Assembly (NCBI GenBank): GCA_023053685.1
Contig: JALIGW010000002.1
Coordinates: 253,681,239-253,745,238 of the forward strand
Length of the DNA stretch: 64,000 bases
Reading direction: 5' to 3'
Source of the DNA: Diadophis punctatus similis
Lineage: Eukaryota > Chordata > Lepidosauria > Squamata > Dipsadidae
In this document: positions 44,965 to 56,140 of the stretch, piece after piece
Numbering within the stretch: position 1 is the first letter of the stretch
Layout of the letters: the number at the start of each line of letters is the position of its first letter
Program-made: the position numbers and the translations under genes
Notes under the pieces: model-generated
What the model saw: the letters and a program-made list of their open reading frames with translations, nothing else
Databases searched by the model: none
Told to the model about the DNA's origin: nothing

Positions 44965-45245
44965 AGATACAGATTATTAGAGTTGGAAGGGACCTTGTAG
45001 GTCATCTAGTCCAACCCCCCCCCCTCAAGCAGGAGTTCCTACATCATTTGAGACAGATGGCAGTCCAGTCTCTCCTTGAAGGTCGCAAGTGTTGGGGCTC
45101 TCACAACCTCCGCTGGCAAAGCTGTTCCACTGGTTGATCGCTCTCACCGTCAGAAAGTTTCTCCTCACTTCCAGGTTGAATCTCTCCTTGGTCAGCTTCC
45201 ATCCGTTATTCCTTGTCTGGCTTTCTGGTGCCTTGGAAAACAGCC
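44965..45245 (-). mobile_element. CR1 LINE 3' end, antisense
   Basis: It contains GAGTTGGAAGGGACCTTGTA, GGTCATCTAGTCCAACCCCC and AGGAGTTCCTACATCATTTG. On the - strand it reads NGWKLTKERFNLEVRRNFLT. Confidence 0.85.
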
Positions 45246-45599
45246 TGACCAAGCCACGCCCACCTGAAGTGGGTGGGGCACTGAGGATGAGTTTGTAACA
45301 CCAAGGGGGTGGTGGACTGAAAAAGTTTGGGAACCACTGATCTAGAGCCCAGAACCTGGCTAATATTGTGAAGCTACGGTAAATAGGTAAATCAAGCTTG
45401 ACTCTTCAAGCTTCCCTCAGTTGCAAAAGTAAGTTTTGAGGAGTTATCCTGCATTTCCTCCCCCCCCCCCAAAAAAGATGAAGAACTGGCTGGAACTGAC
45501 TTCAAGCAAGGTGCACTTTATGGTTGCCTGTTTTCCCATGGTTACACACACACAGAGACACACACACACACAGGCCTTCAAGGATGTTTTTCCTTGGTT

Positions 45600-45990
45600 T
45601 ACCTAAAGGTACTTTTCCAAAAAGCAACTGGACTTTCTATGTTTTTTGCTTGAAGACGTTTGGCTCATCATCCAAGAAACTTCTTCAGTGCTAACCCTAA
45701 CTCTACCATCCAGTCAGCGCTGAAGCAGCTTCTTGGAAGAATGCATAAGCGCACCACTGTGCCTACCGTCCCTGTCCTATTGTCCTCTTTTATCGTTACT
45801 TTTTACTTATGTTTATACAAATTACTACTATCCTATACATGTTTGACAAATAAATAAATAATAAATAATATAAATAAATAAGAGAAGCGAAAGGTCTTCA
45901 AAGAAAAACCAGAAAGTCCAGTTGCCTTTTGAAAAAGCACCTTTGGGACAACCATGGCCTGGATGACTGAGAACCTCCATAGACAGTGTT
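45600..45990. mobile_element. Palindromic Penelope-like element with an inner LINE fragment
   Basis: The arms carry AAAAGCAACTGGACTTTCTA and AGAAAGTCCAGTTGCCTTTT. The right arm is split by a LINE-like piece (45765-45880) matching 37955-38080 in reverse. The end is GACAACCATGGCCTGGATGA. Confidence 0.5.
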
Positions 45991-46125
45991 TCCCAACCTT
46001 GGCAACTTGAAGATGTCTGGACTTCAGCTCCCAGAATTCCCCAGCCAGCGAATGCTGGCTGGGGAATTCTGGGAGTTGAAGTCCAGACATCTTCAAGTTG
46101 CCAAGGTTGGGAAACACTGTACCAT
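45985..46125. mobile_element. Palindromic hAT-like MITE
   Basis: The arms CAGTGTTTCCCAACCTTGGC and GCCAAGGTTGGGAAACACTG are exactly inverted; the two halves are near-perfect complements over about 65 bp. Confidence 0.8.
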
Positions 46126-46249
46126 AGACGTTGCCTTTGGTTTAGTTCTCACTTCTTGCAAAGGGAATAGACCCTCCTGGAGAAGAACTATCGATATAGT
46201 CGGTAAATGTCGATTTGAAGGCACATAAATCAAAAGAAAAATCTGGCAA

Positions 46250-46493
46250 CCGCCTCAGGATAAAGAGATCGGACAAGCGGGCTTTTCAGCCTGAGGTCGC
46301 TCGATGGCGCTCTAAAGCCGCCTCTTGAAAACAGCCTCTATTTGTGAGGTAGACCATTCGAGTCCTGGAGTGCTAGAGAGGACATCGGAGGAGAGGAGGC
46401 AGAGGAACTTCCTCTTCCGGCTCACCTTCAGGAGGATGGTCGCGTGGGGAGCGGCGCTCGTGCTCTTCCCAGGGTCGTGGCTGCAGCTGGAAG
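46250..46493 (+). promoter_or_regulatory. Gene E promoter and first exon
   Basis: The CTCF-like TCGCTCGATGGCGCT is at 46297-46311 (12 of 15) and the ETS-like ACTTCCTCTTCCGG at 46407-46420. The exon ATG at 46436 reads MVAWGAALVLFPGSWLQLE, a hydrophobic, signal-like stretch, and ends in phase 1 at GAAG|GTGAGTTG (46494). Splicing to 50644 yields [12 protein letters not shown] and a stop, a 31-residue micro-ORF. Confidence 0.65.
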
Positions 46494-48064
46494 GTGAGTT
46501 GCAGGAAGATCGGAGGAGAGGCCGGGAGCAAATGGGGCGCTTTGGTTCCCTTGTTCTTTCCTTCCCCAATTTTTATTCCAGTATAGTACTGCAGGCTCTT
46601 TTTTTTTTAAAGTGTGCCTTTAAAAGTGGTGCCTTCAATCTTCTGCTGATTGGGAGATTTAAAAAGTCTCATTCGCTTTGGGGTTGTTGCTATTTATTCC
46701 TTCCCTCCTCAAATTTTATTCCACTCTTCCTGCATGATTTGAAACGGGTCCCTCCCTTCGTTTTTCTTCTGATCTAAATGCCTCCTTCATATTCCACTGG
46801 TGGTGCACGCTTTAAAAGTGTCGCCTGCAATTTTCTGCTGGTTGGAAGATTTAAAAAGTTTCCTTCATTTTAGGGGTTGACTCCTTTTTTTTTTTAAATG
46901 AGTGTGTTGTTTTCTTTGCAAGTGAGGCGTTTCATGGGCAAAACTGGTTATTTAAATCTTGCAGAGGCTTTGAGCATCATTTCCCCCCTTGAAGCTCCCT
47001 CCCCTCCATCTCTAAAATGAGACCAAAAAAAAGTTGAACATACCCACTTCTGGAACATTTGTCAGGCTGAAGTACACATGAATCATAACATATGTACCTT
47101 TATAGGTGTGTGGATTTGTATTTGTGTTCATGTATCTGTATAAACTATCCTTGGCATTTCCACATATATTTGATAATGATTTCAATGCTAAGAATGTGTG
47201 ATTTTCCTTGGATTTTGCTAGCCAAATGTGCTATGTCAAATGAATCATAAATAATGGAGATTAATCATTAAATTAAATTTCATTAAATTTCAAAAAAAAA
47301 ATAAGGGGAAGAACAAGGAAAGTTTAAAACGGACATAATGAAAAAAGACAAAAGTAACATTAAAAAATGGTTCCTTCTAAATATTTTAAAGATATAAATG
47401 TTTGAGATACACTTTTGCTTTAGATAACACAATAAAATAATACAAAACTAAAAATATAAAGATGTACATACCAAACAATCAAATAATAAAAGCAAAATAT
47501 ATAATCTCAATCTAAATAAAACATATAGCGGCTAGCCCATGAATGCATCATATTATCAATTCAAAAATACACATAACATTACTACATTCTTCTATAATAA
47601 AAATTCTATAGTAAAACATTGTCTATTTTAAAGTTAGACAAATACATAAAAACTTAAAAATGTATATCTGTTAAACTCCAACAGTGCACGTTTCTATTAT
47701 CAAAACTTACCAATATCTTGGGTAAGATATTCGCTTTGGCTATCGTATTAGCTAAGTTCTTTGAAAGCCATAATCATATTGATTCTTGAAAATTATGCCT
47801 TTCTGAAAAAGTGTATATTGGCTTTCAGAGCTAGTTTTGTGTCTTCAAGAATCTACCAGTGCCAAATTCTCCCATCAATCCAAAGATAGATTTTGGAAAT
47901 TGTCCTGGATAGGCTTGATTTCTTAGATAAATGGCTCTAGCTAAAAGAGAGTTTGTTATACCATTCTAATCTTTCATCATGTGCAACATAAAAACCAATA
48001 ATAGATTTAATCCTTTGGGTCACAATTTCCATGGGATGGCCCCATATGTGCCATGCCCATTAAC
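46494..48064 (+). other. Gene E intron, first part
   Basis: Three intronic sub-repeat units (46560-46880) are shared with gene B. 47270-48050 is AT-rich and could be an old LINE 3' end, but no coding motif was seen. Confidence 0.4.
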
Positions 48065-48860
48065 AAAACAATAGGGTCGGAAGGGACCTTGGAAGTCTTC
48101 TAGTCCAACCCCCTGCTATACCATTTCAGACAAATGGTTGTCCAATGTCTTTTTAAAAACCTCCAGTGATGAAGCAGCCACAACTTTTGGAGGCAAGCTT
48201 GTCCACTGATTAATTGTTCTCACTGTCCGGAAATCACTCCTTATTTCTAGGTTAGATCTGTCCTTGGTTACTTTCTATCCATTAATTCTTGTCCTCCCTT
48301 TAGGTACTTTGGTGAATGATTAACCCCTTATTCTTTGTGGCAGCCCCTCAAACATTGGAACGCTGCTGTCATGTCACCCCTAGTCCTTCTGTTCATTAGA
48401 CTAGACATGCCCAGTTCCTACAGCCATTCGTCATATTTTAGCCTCCAGTCCCCTAATCATCTTTGTTTCTGTTTGTGCTCTTTCTAGAGTCTCAACATTC
48501 TTTTGTAATGTAGTGACCAAAACTCGGTGCAGTATTCTAAGTGTGGTCTTATCAAAGCTCTATAAAGCAGTAGTATCATTTCATGTGATCTTGATGCTAT
48601 CCCTCCATTGATGCAGCCTAGGACTGCATTTGTTTATGGAGATTCTCAGTCATCCAGGTCATGGTTCTCCCAAAGGAGCTTTTTTCAAGAGGCAACTGGA
48701 CTTTCTGGTTTTCATCCAAGAGGCTTCTTCAGCTCTGACTGGATGGTGGGGAATGGAAGGATTTATATTCCTTGCAGACAGCTGGTCATTTGCATTATTT
48801 TATCGAGTTGTTAAGGTCACCTGGATGTTTATCTGTGTTGTCTGGGTCACCTGAATAGTG
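48065..48860 (-). mobile_element. Antisense CR1 LINE followed by a Penelope-like fragment
   Basis: CR1 is at 48065-48630 (AGGGTCGGAAGGGACCTTGG to TGATGCAGCCTAGGACTGCA). Then 48635-48860 has GGAGATTCTCAGTCATCCAG, GGCTTCTTCAGCTCTGACTG and GACAGCTGGTCATTTGCATT of the Penelope-like repeat family, without a second arm. Confidence 0.7.
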
Positions 48861-48934
48861 CAAATGGGTGTGGAGCCTTCTTGGAACTGTTGAAAGGACT
48901 ATGTTGTAGACTGGAGATAGATGATGTCGTATCC

Positions 48935-49180
48935 CTCCCCCTCTCGGTACCGGGCATACCGGTAGCGGCGACCGCTGGTGGTTTGGAGAATCGGTAGCGG
49001 CGGCAGCACGAGGCTCCGCCCACCCACCCAGACATCCCCATTTTTTTAACCCTCTGCGCATGCGCAAAGCCTTCTGCGCATGCACAGGGGGTGAAAATGT
49101 GTGTGATGGTGACGCACACGCAAAACGCGCGCTTCCAAACCGGTAGGGAAGGTAAGTAGATTTCACCGCTGCTTCAGGGC
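48935..49180. mobile_element. GC-rich MITE-like element
   Basis: Repeated ACCGGTAGCGGC motifs, two TTCTGCGCATGC(G/A)C boxes and the ends CGGTACCGGGCATACC and AAACCGGTAGGGAAGG resemble the GC-rich MITE of the 18.6-23.7 kb array. The boundaries are approximate. Confidence 0.4.
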
Positions 49181-49557
49181 TCAGAAGCATCCAACATAAC
49201 TTTCTGCTTTTGCAGTTTCCTAGAGAGGCGCCTGGCCCGTTACAGGATCAGCTTCCTTACAGAGCCAGCCTTGTGTCCAGAAATATTAAAATCTCCAAGG
49301 AAAAAAAAGCTCATATCAAAACAGAGCCTCTCTTAAATAACAAATGAGTACCAAAAAAAAAACAAAACCAAAAAAACACCAGTTTAAGAAATAAGGAAGT
49401 ATAAGTTAATTGCTCCACAGCATCTCAGAAGAGATTCTTCTGCTTCTCAGTCGGCCACTCACCAATCAGTGGGAAAAACCACTTCCACAATCTTCTTGTC
49501 AGTACTGATTGTACAAAGGACAAATTCAGTGATTCCTAAATTGCTTTTTGATTGCAA

Positions 49558-50556
49558 TGTACCATATTTTTCGGAGTATAAGACGCACCGCAGTATAAGA
49601 CGCACCTTAGTTTGGGGGGAGGAAAACAAGGAAAAAAGGCCTCTGCCTCCCAGCAATTTGCCAAACAGCAAACAGCAAAAAGCACAGATGATATACACTG
49701 TTTGCTGTGTATTTCTGTGCATGTGTGCCTGACCCATAGAAATGGCAAAGAATTGGAGAAATGTACATTATGGCAGTATATTAATCCCAGAAAGTTTTCT
49801 TAAATGTAATCACACTAGCTCCTCCTAATTATTTAAATACATCTACTCCAAACATTACTAAGTCAGGGTTTCTCAGCCGGCTTATTTTAATACTAATACT
49901 TAATACTAATACTTAATACTAAAACAGGACATTTCAGATTATACTTTTACAGATCTTTAAAATTGATGTGGCTTTCTGGAAGTATTCGCTCCTATTTAAA
50001 AGAAGATACAATAGCACTGGGCCTCTTCAGAGCAAGCATTTATTTTAAAAAGCTTCTTCATTTTGTTAAGTTGTCTAGAACAATAATAAAGCAATCTTTA
50101 AAAAACAAGTCTAATAATTTGAACACTCTACAAACATTTAACAAAATAACATATTAACAGAATCTGCCTCTACCTAGGATAGAACTCACAATGTCCTGAT
50201 TGTGAGGCAAGAGCCCTATCTCTTGAGCCACAGCAACTCTAGCTTGCCTTCTTGCAATTTCAGCAGTCTAATATTGGCAGCAGTTTATCTCCCAGCAATA
50301 TGTCTCATCACAGCCACCGTAGTTTCAGTTTCATTTTACCACATGGCTTGTAAGCCTCAGTCAGCTGTAGGTCGGGAGGCAGATCAGCTCTTCTTGTTCT
50401 CTTCTTGTGCTTTGCCCTGTTTGCTGCAAAGAGGTAAATTGCTGGCAGGCAGAGGCCAAAGGGTGGGGGTGGCTACATTCGGTGTATGAGACGCCCCAAG
50501 TTTTCACCCTCTTTTTGAGGGTAAAAAGGTGCGTCTTATACACCGAAAAATACGGT
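49558..50556. mobile_element. MITE family of 107-685, longer copy
   Basis: The left end is CATATTTTTCGGAGTATAAG and the right end TTATACACCGAAAAATACGG. The interior differs from the first copy, except near the ends. 49560-49860 is present in inverse orientation at 54380-54640. Confidence 0.6.
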
Positions 50557-50643
50557 ATGCTTTTTTCCTTAGGGGTTTTCATTTGTCTTGCACCAATTCT
50601 TTATACAATCATTACACTAACCCCTTTTTTATGAATCTTTTAG

Positions 50644-52708
50644 ATGAAGTGGATGCCAAGAACAACATTCTTGACAAGTGAGAATCACAAAGAGCATTAA
50701 AGGGGAAAGCAAATCCAGCCAGCAATCAAAATCTATTACCTTCTTCACCAGGAAAACATAAAACTCAACAAAGCACCCCACGAAAAGGTCAAGGGTGGGG
50801 TCATTTACAAATTCAGAAAAAAAGATGGAAGTATCTGGGAATCAATGGGGAGGAAACTGCCATATAGATACCCACATCGGGCAGGCAGTCATGCAAGCTT
50901 TGCCCTGTGAAGAACGAAAGAGTAGTTTGAATCAAAGCACCATGCAAGAAAAGATTCAAAATATTTTTGACCTTCAAAATCCAGGAATATTAGTGGTGGA
51001 AAAGCCCTACAGATCTACATATCATGAGAAAAGCATAGGTTGCAGATCACAACTGATTACGCCAGAAGGGATGCACACCGGAGAAAACCCGAATGAATGT
51101 TCCGAGTGTGGAAAGGTATTTTACTACAGCTCTCATCCTTTTGAGGATAAAAGGACCTACAATGATGGGAATCCATACCAGTGCTCTCAATGTGATAAGA
51201 GTTTTCGCAAGGACACACCCCTACTGATACACCACAAGACACACACAGGTGGGAAACCATACGAGTGTATGGATTGTGGGAAACATTTTACCTACAATTC
51301 CCACCTGGTGAAACACCAGAGGACTCACACAGGGGAGAAACCTTACGAGTGTCCAGATTGTGGGAAAAGGTTCCGTACTAATTCACACCTGGTGGCACAC
51401 AAGAGGACTCATACGGGGGAGAAACCACATCAGTGTATGGATTGTGGAAAAAGTTTCAGTCGGAATTCCCAACTAGTAATTCACCGGCGGACACACACAG
51501 GAGAAAATCTATATGAATGTCTGGACTGTGGGAAAAGTTTCAGTCAGAATTCCCATCTAGTGGTACACCAGAGGACACACACAGGAGAGAAACCATATGA
51601 ATGTCCATATTGCAGGAAGCGGTTCCGTTACAGTTCCAACCTGGCAGCACACCAGAGGATTCACACTGGAGAGAAATCAAATGAGTGTCCGGATTGTGGG
51701 AAAAGTTTTAGTCGGAATTCCTACCTGGTGATACACCACAGGACTCACACTGGGGAGAAACCGTATGAGTGTCCTGATTGTGGGAAAAACTTCATTCACA
51801 GTTCTGAACTGGTGAGACACCAGAGGACGCACACAGGGGAGAAACCATATGAATGCCCAGATTGTGGGAAAAGTTTCAGTCAGAGTTCCAGCCTGGTGTC
51901 ACACAGGAGGACTCACACTGGGGAGAAACCTTATGAGTGTCCAGATTGTGGGAAAACTTTCAGTCAGAGTTGTTACCTGGTTATACATGAGAGAACTCAC
52001 ACAGGAGAGAAACCATATGAATGTCTATATTGTGGGAAAAGTTTCATTCGGAATTACTCCTTGGTGATACACCAAAGGACTCACACAGGGGAGAAACCGT
52101 ACGAATGTATGGATTGTGGGAAAAGTTTCCGTCTTAATTCCCACCTGGTGGTCCATCAGAGGACTCATTCTGAGAAGAAACCATATGAGTGCCAGGATTG
52201 TGGGGAAAGTTTCAGTCAGAATTGCCTTTTGATATACCACCAGAGGCGACACACAGGAGAGAAACCATATGAGTGTCCAGATTGTGGGAAAAGTTTCAGT
52301 AACAATTCCCACCTGGTGGTGCACCAGAGTATTCACACAGGAGAGAAACCATATGAGTGCCAGGAGTGTGGGAAAACTTTCAGTCGTAATTCTCACCTGC
52401 TGATACATCAGAGGTCTCACACAGGAGAGAAACCATATGAGTGTCAGGAGTGTGGGAAAGCGTTCAGTCGGAATTCCCACTTGGTGATACACCAAAGAAC
52501 TCACACAGGAGAGAAACCATATGAGTGTCCTGATTGTGGGAAAGATTTCGCTACTAAGTCTAAACTTGTAATTCATGTAGCTTTACACATTGGGGAGAAA
52601 CCTTTCAAATGCCCAGAGTGCGGACGTAGCTTCACACAAAATTCTTCTCTTACCGCGCACAAGAAAATCCACATGAGGCAGAAAGTGATGAGTCTAGAAA
52701 AGGCTTGA
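50644..52708 (+). CDS. Gene E, C2H2 zinc-finger exon (18 intact fingers)
   Basis: The exon begins ATGAAGTGGATGCCAAGAAC after AATCTTTTAG. The likely initiator is ATG 50825 ([10 protein letters not shown]), giving 627 residues. A second, earlier ATG at the exon start is out of the finger frame. The family N-terminal segment ([20 protein letters not shown] and [17 protein letters not shown]) is followed by one decayed finger and 18 intact C2H2 fingers. Some linkers are unusual (HTGENLY, HTGEKSN, HSEKKPY). The final pair is [15 protein letters not shown] and [15 protein letters not shown]. Fingers 6-14 parallel D fingers 8-16. Predicted role: nuclear DNA-binding regulator; no effector domain is visible. 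Confidence 0.95.
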
Positions 52709-53610
52709 ATTTCAATTCTGATCTGTAGTTAGAAGTGCGGCAGATCTAGAGAGGCCGAATGGAAGCATCAGCCCACCTGCCTCAGGTCTTCCCCACCCCA
52801 AGATACGCAGCCAGAGGCCCAGCTGTCCTGCCAGTGAGAATCAGTGGGGAAGGAATCTCTGCCTGCCTTTCCTAATTCTGCCTCTGCACTTCTTGCTCCC
52901 AAGGTGCCCTGTCTTTCTGGGGCAAAAAAAGAACCAGTTCCTCAGCTTTTGGGGGCTTTTTTCACTAATCAGGTGCCCACCTATTAGCTGTCCATGGGGT
53001 CTGCTGCAAAGCTCCTCTGCCCCTCTAGGCTTTCGGAAGAGGGCCCTTACTGAGAGGGCAGCTTCAGGACAAGCTTCCCAAACCTTTCCCTTCCTTAACA
53101 CCCTCTCCTCTCAAAAAAAAAAAAACAAATTTATTCAGTAAGAAAAAAAGAAAAAAACTAGGAAGGATGGGCTTGTTGATCTTCCTTCACCCTGCCCCAA
53201 TTAGGTGCTAAAACTAAATTCTCCCTCTGCCCTCTAACCAATATCCTTTTTAAGAAACCTTACTTTGACTCCAGGCTGAAGAGTGGAAGAAAAAAGCCAG
53301 CAAAGAGACGTTTTATTTCCGGTGGAAAGATGGCTAACCAAATACATGCCCAGGGAGGGATCCCTGATAGGTTTTCCCCTGGGCTGTAGCTCTTCAACTA
53401 CTAACTGAAGGGACTGGCATTCCTTCAGTTTGTATGATGCGCCTGAATTAGGGAGAGTCTAAGAATTACTCCGAAGACAGAAAATCTTTCTGCAGCCTTT
53501 TCCCCCTGAGGTTAAAAAAACCAAACCAGCAAATCTCTAAAAGTTGTGCCAGAAAATAGAGGATGCTGGGTCTTTGCAAGCTTAAGTTGTCTGTCAGACT
53601 GCCGTCTATC
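52709..53610. other. 3' flank of gene E
   Basis: The first 30 bases resemble the ends of B-D. The rest, including CTTCTTGCTCCCAAGG and a GA/A-rich stretch at 53117-53160, is unassigned. Confidence 0.4.
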
Positions 53611-53612
53611 CA

Positions 53613-53838
53613 ATGTTTCCTGTAACATCAGAAAATGGTGCGCGGCAGTTAGAAACTGCCGCGCGGCGTTCTCTTTATGTGCGTGGCCGTGCAGGCGTGC
53701 AGCCTCTGCCATTAGAAAATGCCACGCGGAAGTTAGAAAATGCCGCGTGGAAGTTAGAAAATGCCGTGCGGAAGTTAGAAAATGCCGCGCGGCATTCTCT
53801 CGTTATGTGCGCGGCCACGCAGCTTAGAGGGAACAGTG
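53613..53838. mobile_element. GC-rich MITE-like element with a ~20-bp internal minisatellite
   Basis: GAAGTTAGAAAATGCCGCGC recurs four to five times between 53705 and 53800 with CpG changes (GCGTGG, GTGCGG). The outer parts GTTTCCTGTAACATC and AGCTTAGAGGGAACAGTG look like degenerate inverted ends. Confidence 0.5.
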
Positions 53839-54379
53839 CGTCTATCAGACCGCGTGTAAAGTCCAGCTATGGCTTACAGGCGAGACTGCTGCAGTCAAAA
53901 TTGTGGCTTTCTGAGGGATGGGGGACATTAAGGAAATGAAAGGTTTGGGAGGCTTGTACTGAAGCTGCATTTTGTGGCCATAAATTAGTTTTAATAAGCA
54001 TCCAGGTTGTCATACTAAGCTATGGGCAATGATAGATTTAATCTGCCACATACTAACCTTTATGCTCCCTAAACCCATATCGTGTTCCTAGTCCTTTTAG
54101 ATTCCATTTCAGCTTCTGTTTTTATATATGCATTCTCTTTTATATCTTTTAATTTTCTGTAATAATCTTTATTTTAACAATTATTTAGATTTTTTTTTAA
54201 AAAAAAATTAAATGTACCCCACAATCCTTATGCTGGTCTTTCGGCATAATAAAGATTTCATTTGATTTCACCAGGTTATATAGTACTTTTTTGTCTCCAG
54301 TAGATCACATTACATATGAATTCTTTGCTCTGTAGAAGTATAGTCTGAAATGTAACAGTGTCCTGTTTAGTATTAGAGT
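53839..54379. other. Unassigned interval
   Basis: 54190-54300 resembles 18475-18560 (CCCCACAATCCTTATGCTGG, TCTTTC, CATAATAAA..ATTTGATTT), another shared flank piece. No gene is seen. Confidence 0.4.
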
Positions 54380-54640
54380 TTAGTTACCTTGGAGTAGATC
54401 TATTTAAATAATTGGGAGGAGTTAATGTGACTACATTTAAGAAAACTTTCTGGCATAATGTACATTTCTCCAATTCTTTGCTATTTCTATGGGTCAGGCA
54501 CACATGCACAGAAATACACAGCAAACAGTGTATATCATCTGTGCTGTTTGCTGTTTGGCAAATTGCTGGGAGGCCTTTTTTCCTTGTTTTCCTCCCCCAA
54601 AACTAAGGTGCGTCTTATACTTCGGTGCGTCTTATACTCC
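54380..54640. mobile_element. Partial MITE, inverse of 49558-49860
   Basis: TGTATATCATCTGTGCTGTT, TGCTGTTTGGCAAATTGCTG and CTAAGGTGCGTCTTATAC are the reverse complement of the 49.56 kb copy. The end has a duplicated GGTGCGTCTTATACT. Confidence 0.7.
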
Positions 54641-54684
54641 GTATACTCTGTAAACTAGTTTCCTTCGAGTCTTTTGCTCAAAGT

Positions 54685-55330
54685 TGCTTGAGAATAATAG
54701 ATTAGGCTGAAATCTAACTCCTCTGGGAAGGCTCCTCAGAGCAATTCTGCCTTGTAGCAAGATTTAGCCTCAATAATATAGATAGGAAGATCATATAAAT
54801 CTTGTGTCTAGATGTGATTCATAGGCAATGCCGGTAGATACTTCCAGTTTTCTTTCACATATCTATTAAGAGGATGAAGTTGGCAATCATTTAGAATCTC
54901 CACAGAAACTTTACTCTTCAAATTTCCCTCAGTAGGATTTGAAGATTTATCCTGCACCCCAAGACTGGCTGGAAGAATCTTCACCGATCCCCAAAGGAGC
55001 ACTTTGTCGTTGCCTGTTTGCACATTGTTTACACACACACCTGCCACCATCTGAGGATGTTTTCCTTTGGTTTAGTTCTGGCTTCTTGCAAACAAAAGCC
55101 GCTGGCTCAGTTGCAGTGGCATGAGAGTGAGCGGCTTTGTTTGCAAGAACAAAGGGTAATTTAACAGATTAAGGATAAATTGTCCTGGAGAGGAACTATC
55201 AATGTGGCCGGTAGATGTCAATTTGAAGACATATAATAATAATAAAATCTGGCAACCACCTCAGGATTAGAGATCCGAAAAGCTGTCTTTTTCAGCATTA
55301 TGTTCTCTAAACAAGATACAAAAAATGGTG
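54685..55330 (+). pseudogene. Decayed promoter/flank copy of the ZNF unit
   Basis: 54685-54900 parallels 34030-34265. 55180-55310 parallels the start of the gene E promoter (AGGAACTATCAATGTGGCCG, ATCTGGCAACCACCTCAGGA), but then reads CAGCATTATGTTCTC where E has the CTCF-like box. No first exon with ATG and donor follows. Confidence 0.5.
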
Positions 55331-55488
55331 TTATAAAACCACAACTATGTTGAAAATTGCCTGGGTTTTTCCCCCCCTAATCTACAACAATGATAGCTGA
55401 AAAGAAGCATGATTGAACAATCAAGTCTGTCGGCTATTTTTTTTTCTTTTTACAAGAAGATTGGTGGTTTAAGGGCTTCAAGTCTGTA

Positions 55489-56140
55489 GAGATTCTCAGT
55501 CATCCAGGTCATGGTTGTCCCAAAGGTGTTTTTTCAGGAGGCATCTTGCTTATTTTTTCTTTTGAAGATGTTTCGCTTCTCATCCAAGAAGCTTATTCAG
55601 CTCTGACAAGATAGTGGGGAATGGAAGGATTTATATTCCTTGCGGACAGCTGGTCATTTGCATCCAAATTTAGATGGTCGTTGAGGCCACTTGGAGGTTT
55701 ATCTGTGTCCTCAGGGTCGTCTGAGTAGTGCTCCTGGTTACCGTAGTGTGCAATTTTTTCCTCTGGAAATCCATTCCTACTCCCACGCCATTCAAAGGGT
55801 CTTCATCCCAAATTGTATAGCTAAAAGTCTGTAGAGTTTTTGAGTCATCCAGGTCATGGTTGTCCCAAAGGTGCTTTTCACCTACTCGGGTGACCCTGAG
55901 GATACAGATAAACCTCCAAGTGCTTTAATGACCCTCTAAAAGGATGCAGATTACTAGCTGTCTGCAAGGAGTATAAATCCTTCCATTCCCCACCATCCAG
56001 TCGGAGCTGAAGAAGCTTATTGGATGAAAAGCGAAACATCTTCAAAAGAAAAAAACAAGAAAGTCCAGTTGCCTCCTGAAAAAAAAAAGCACCATTGGGA
56101 CAACCATGACCTGGATGACTGAGAATCTCTACAGACTTTT
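55489..56140. mobile_element. Larger palindromic Penelope-like element
   Basis: The outer arms are GTCTGTAGAGATTCTCAGTC and GACTGAGAATCTCTACAGAC. Motif copies lie at 55567-55600 (-) and about 56006-56040 (+). The interior keeps GGACAGCTGGTCATTTGCAT and GAGGTTTATCTGTGTCCTCA; a second arm-like start (AGTCTGTAGAGTTTTTGAGT) lies at 55827. Confidence 0.6.
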
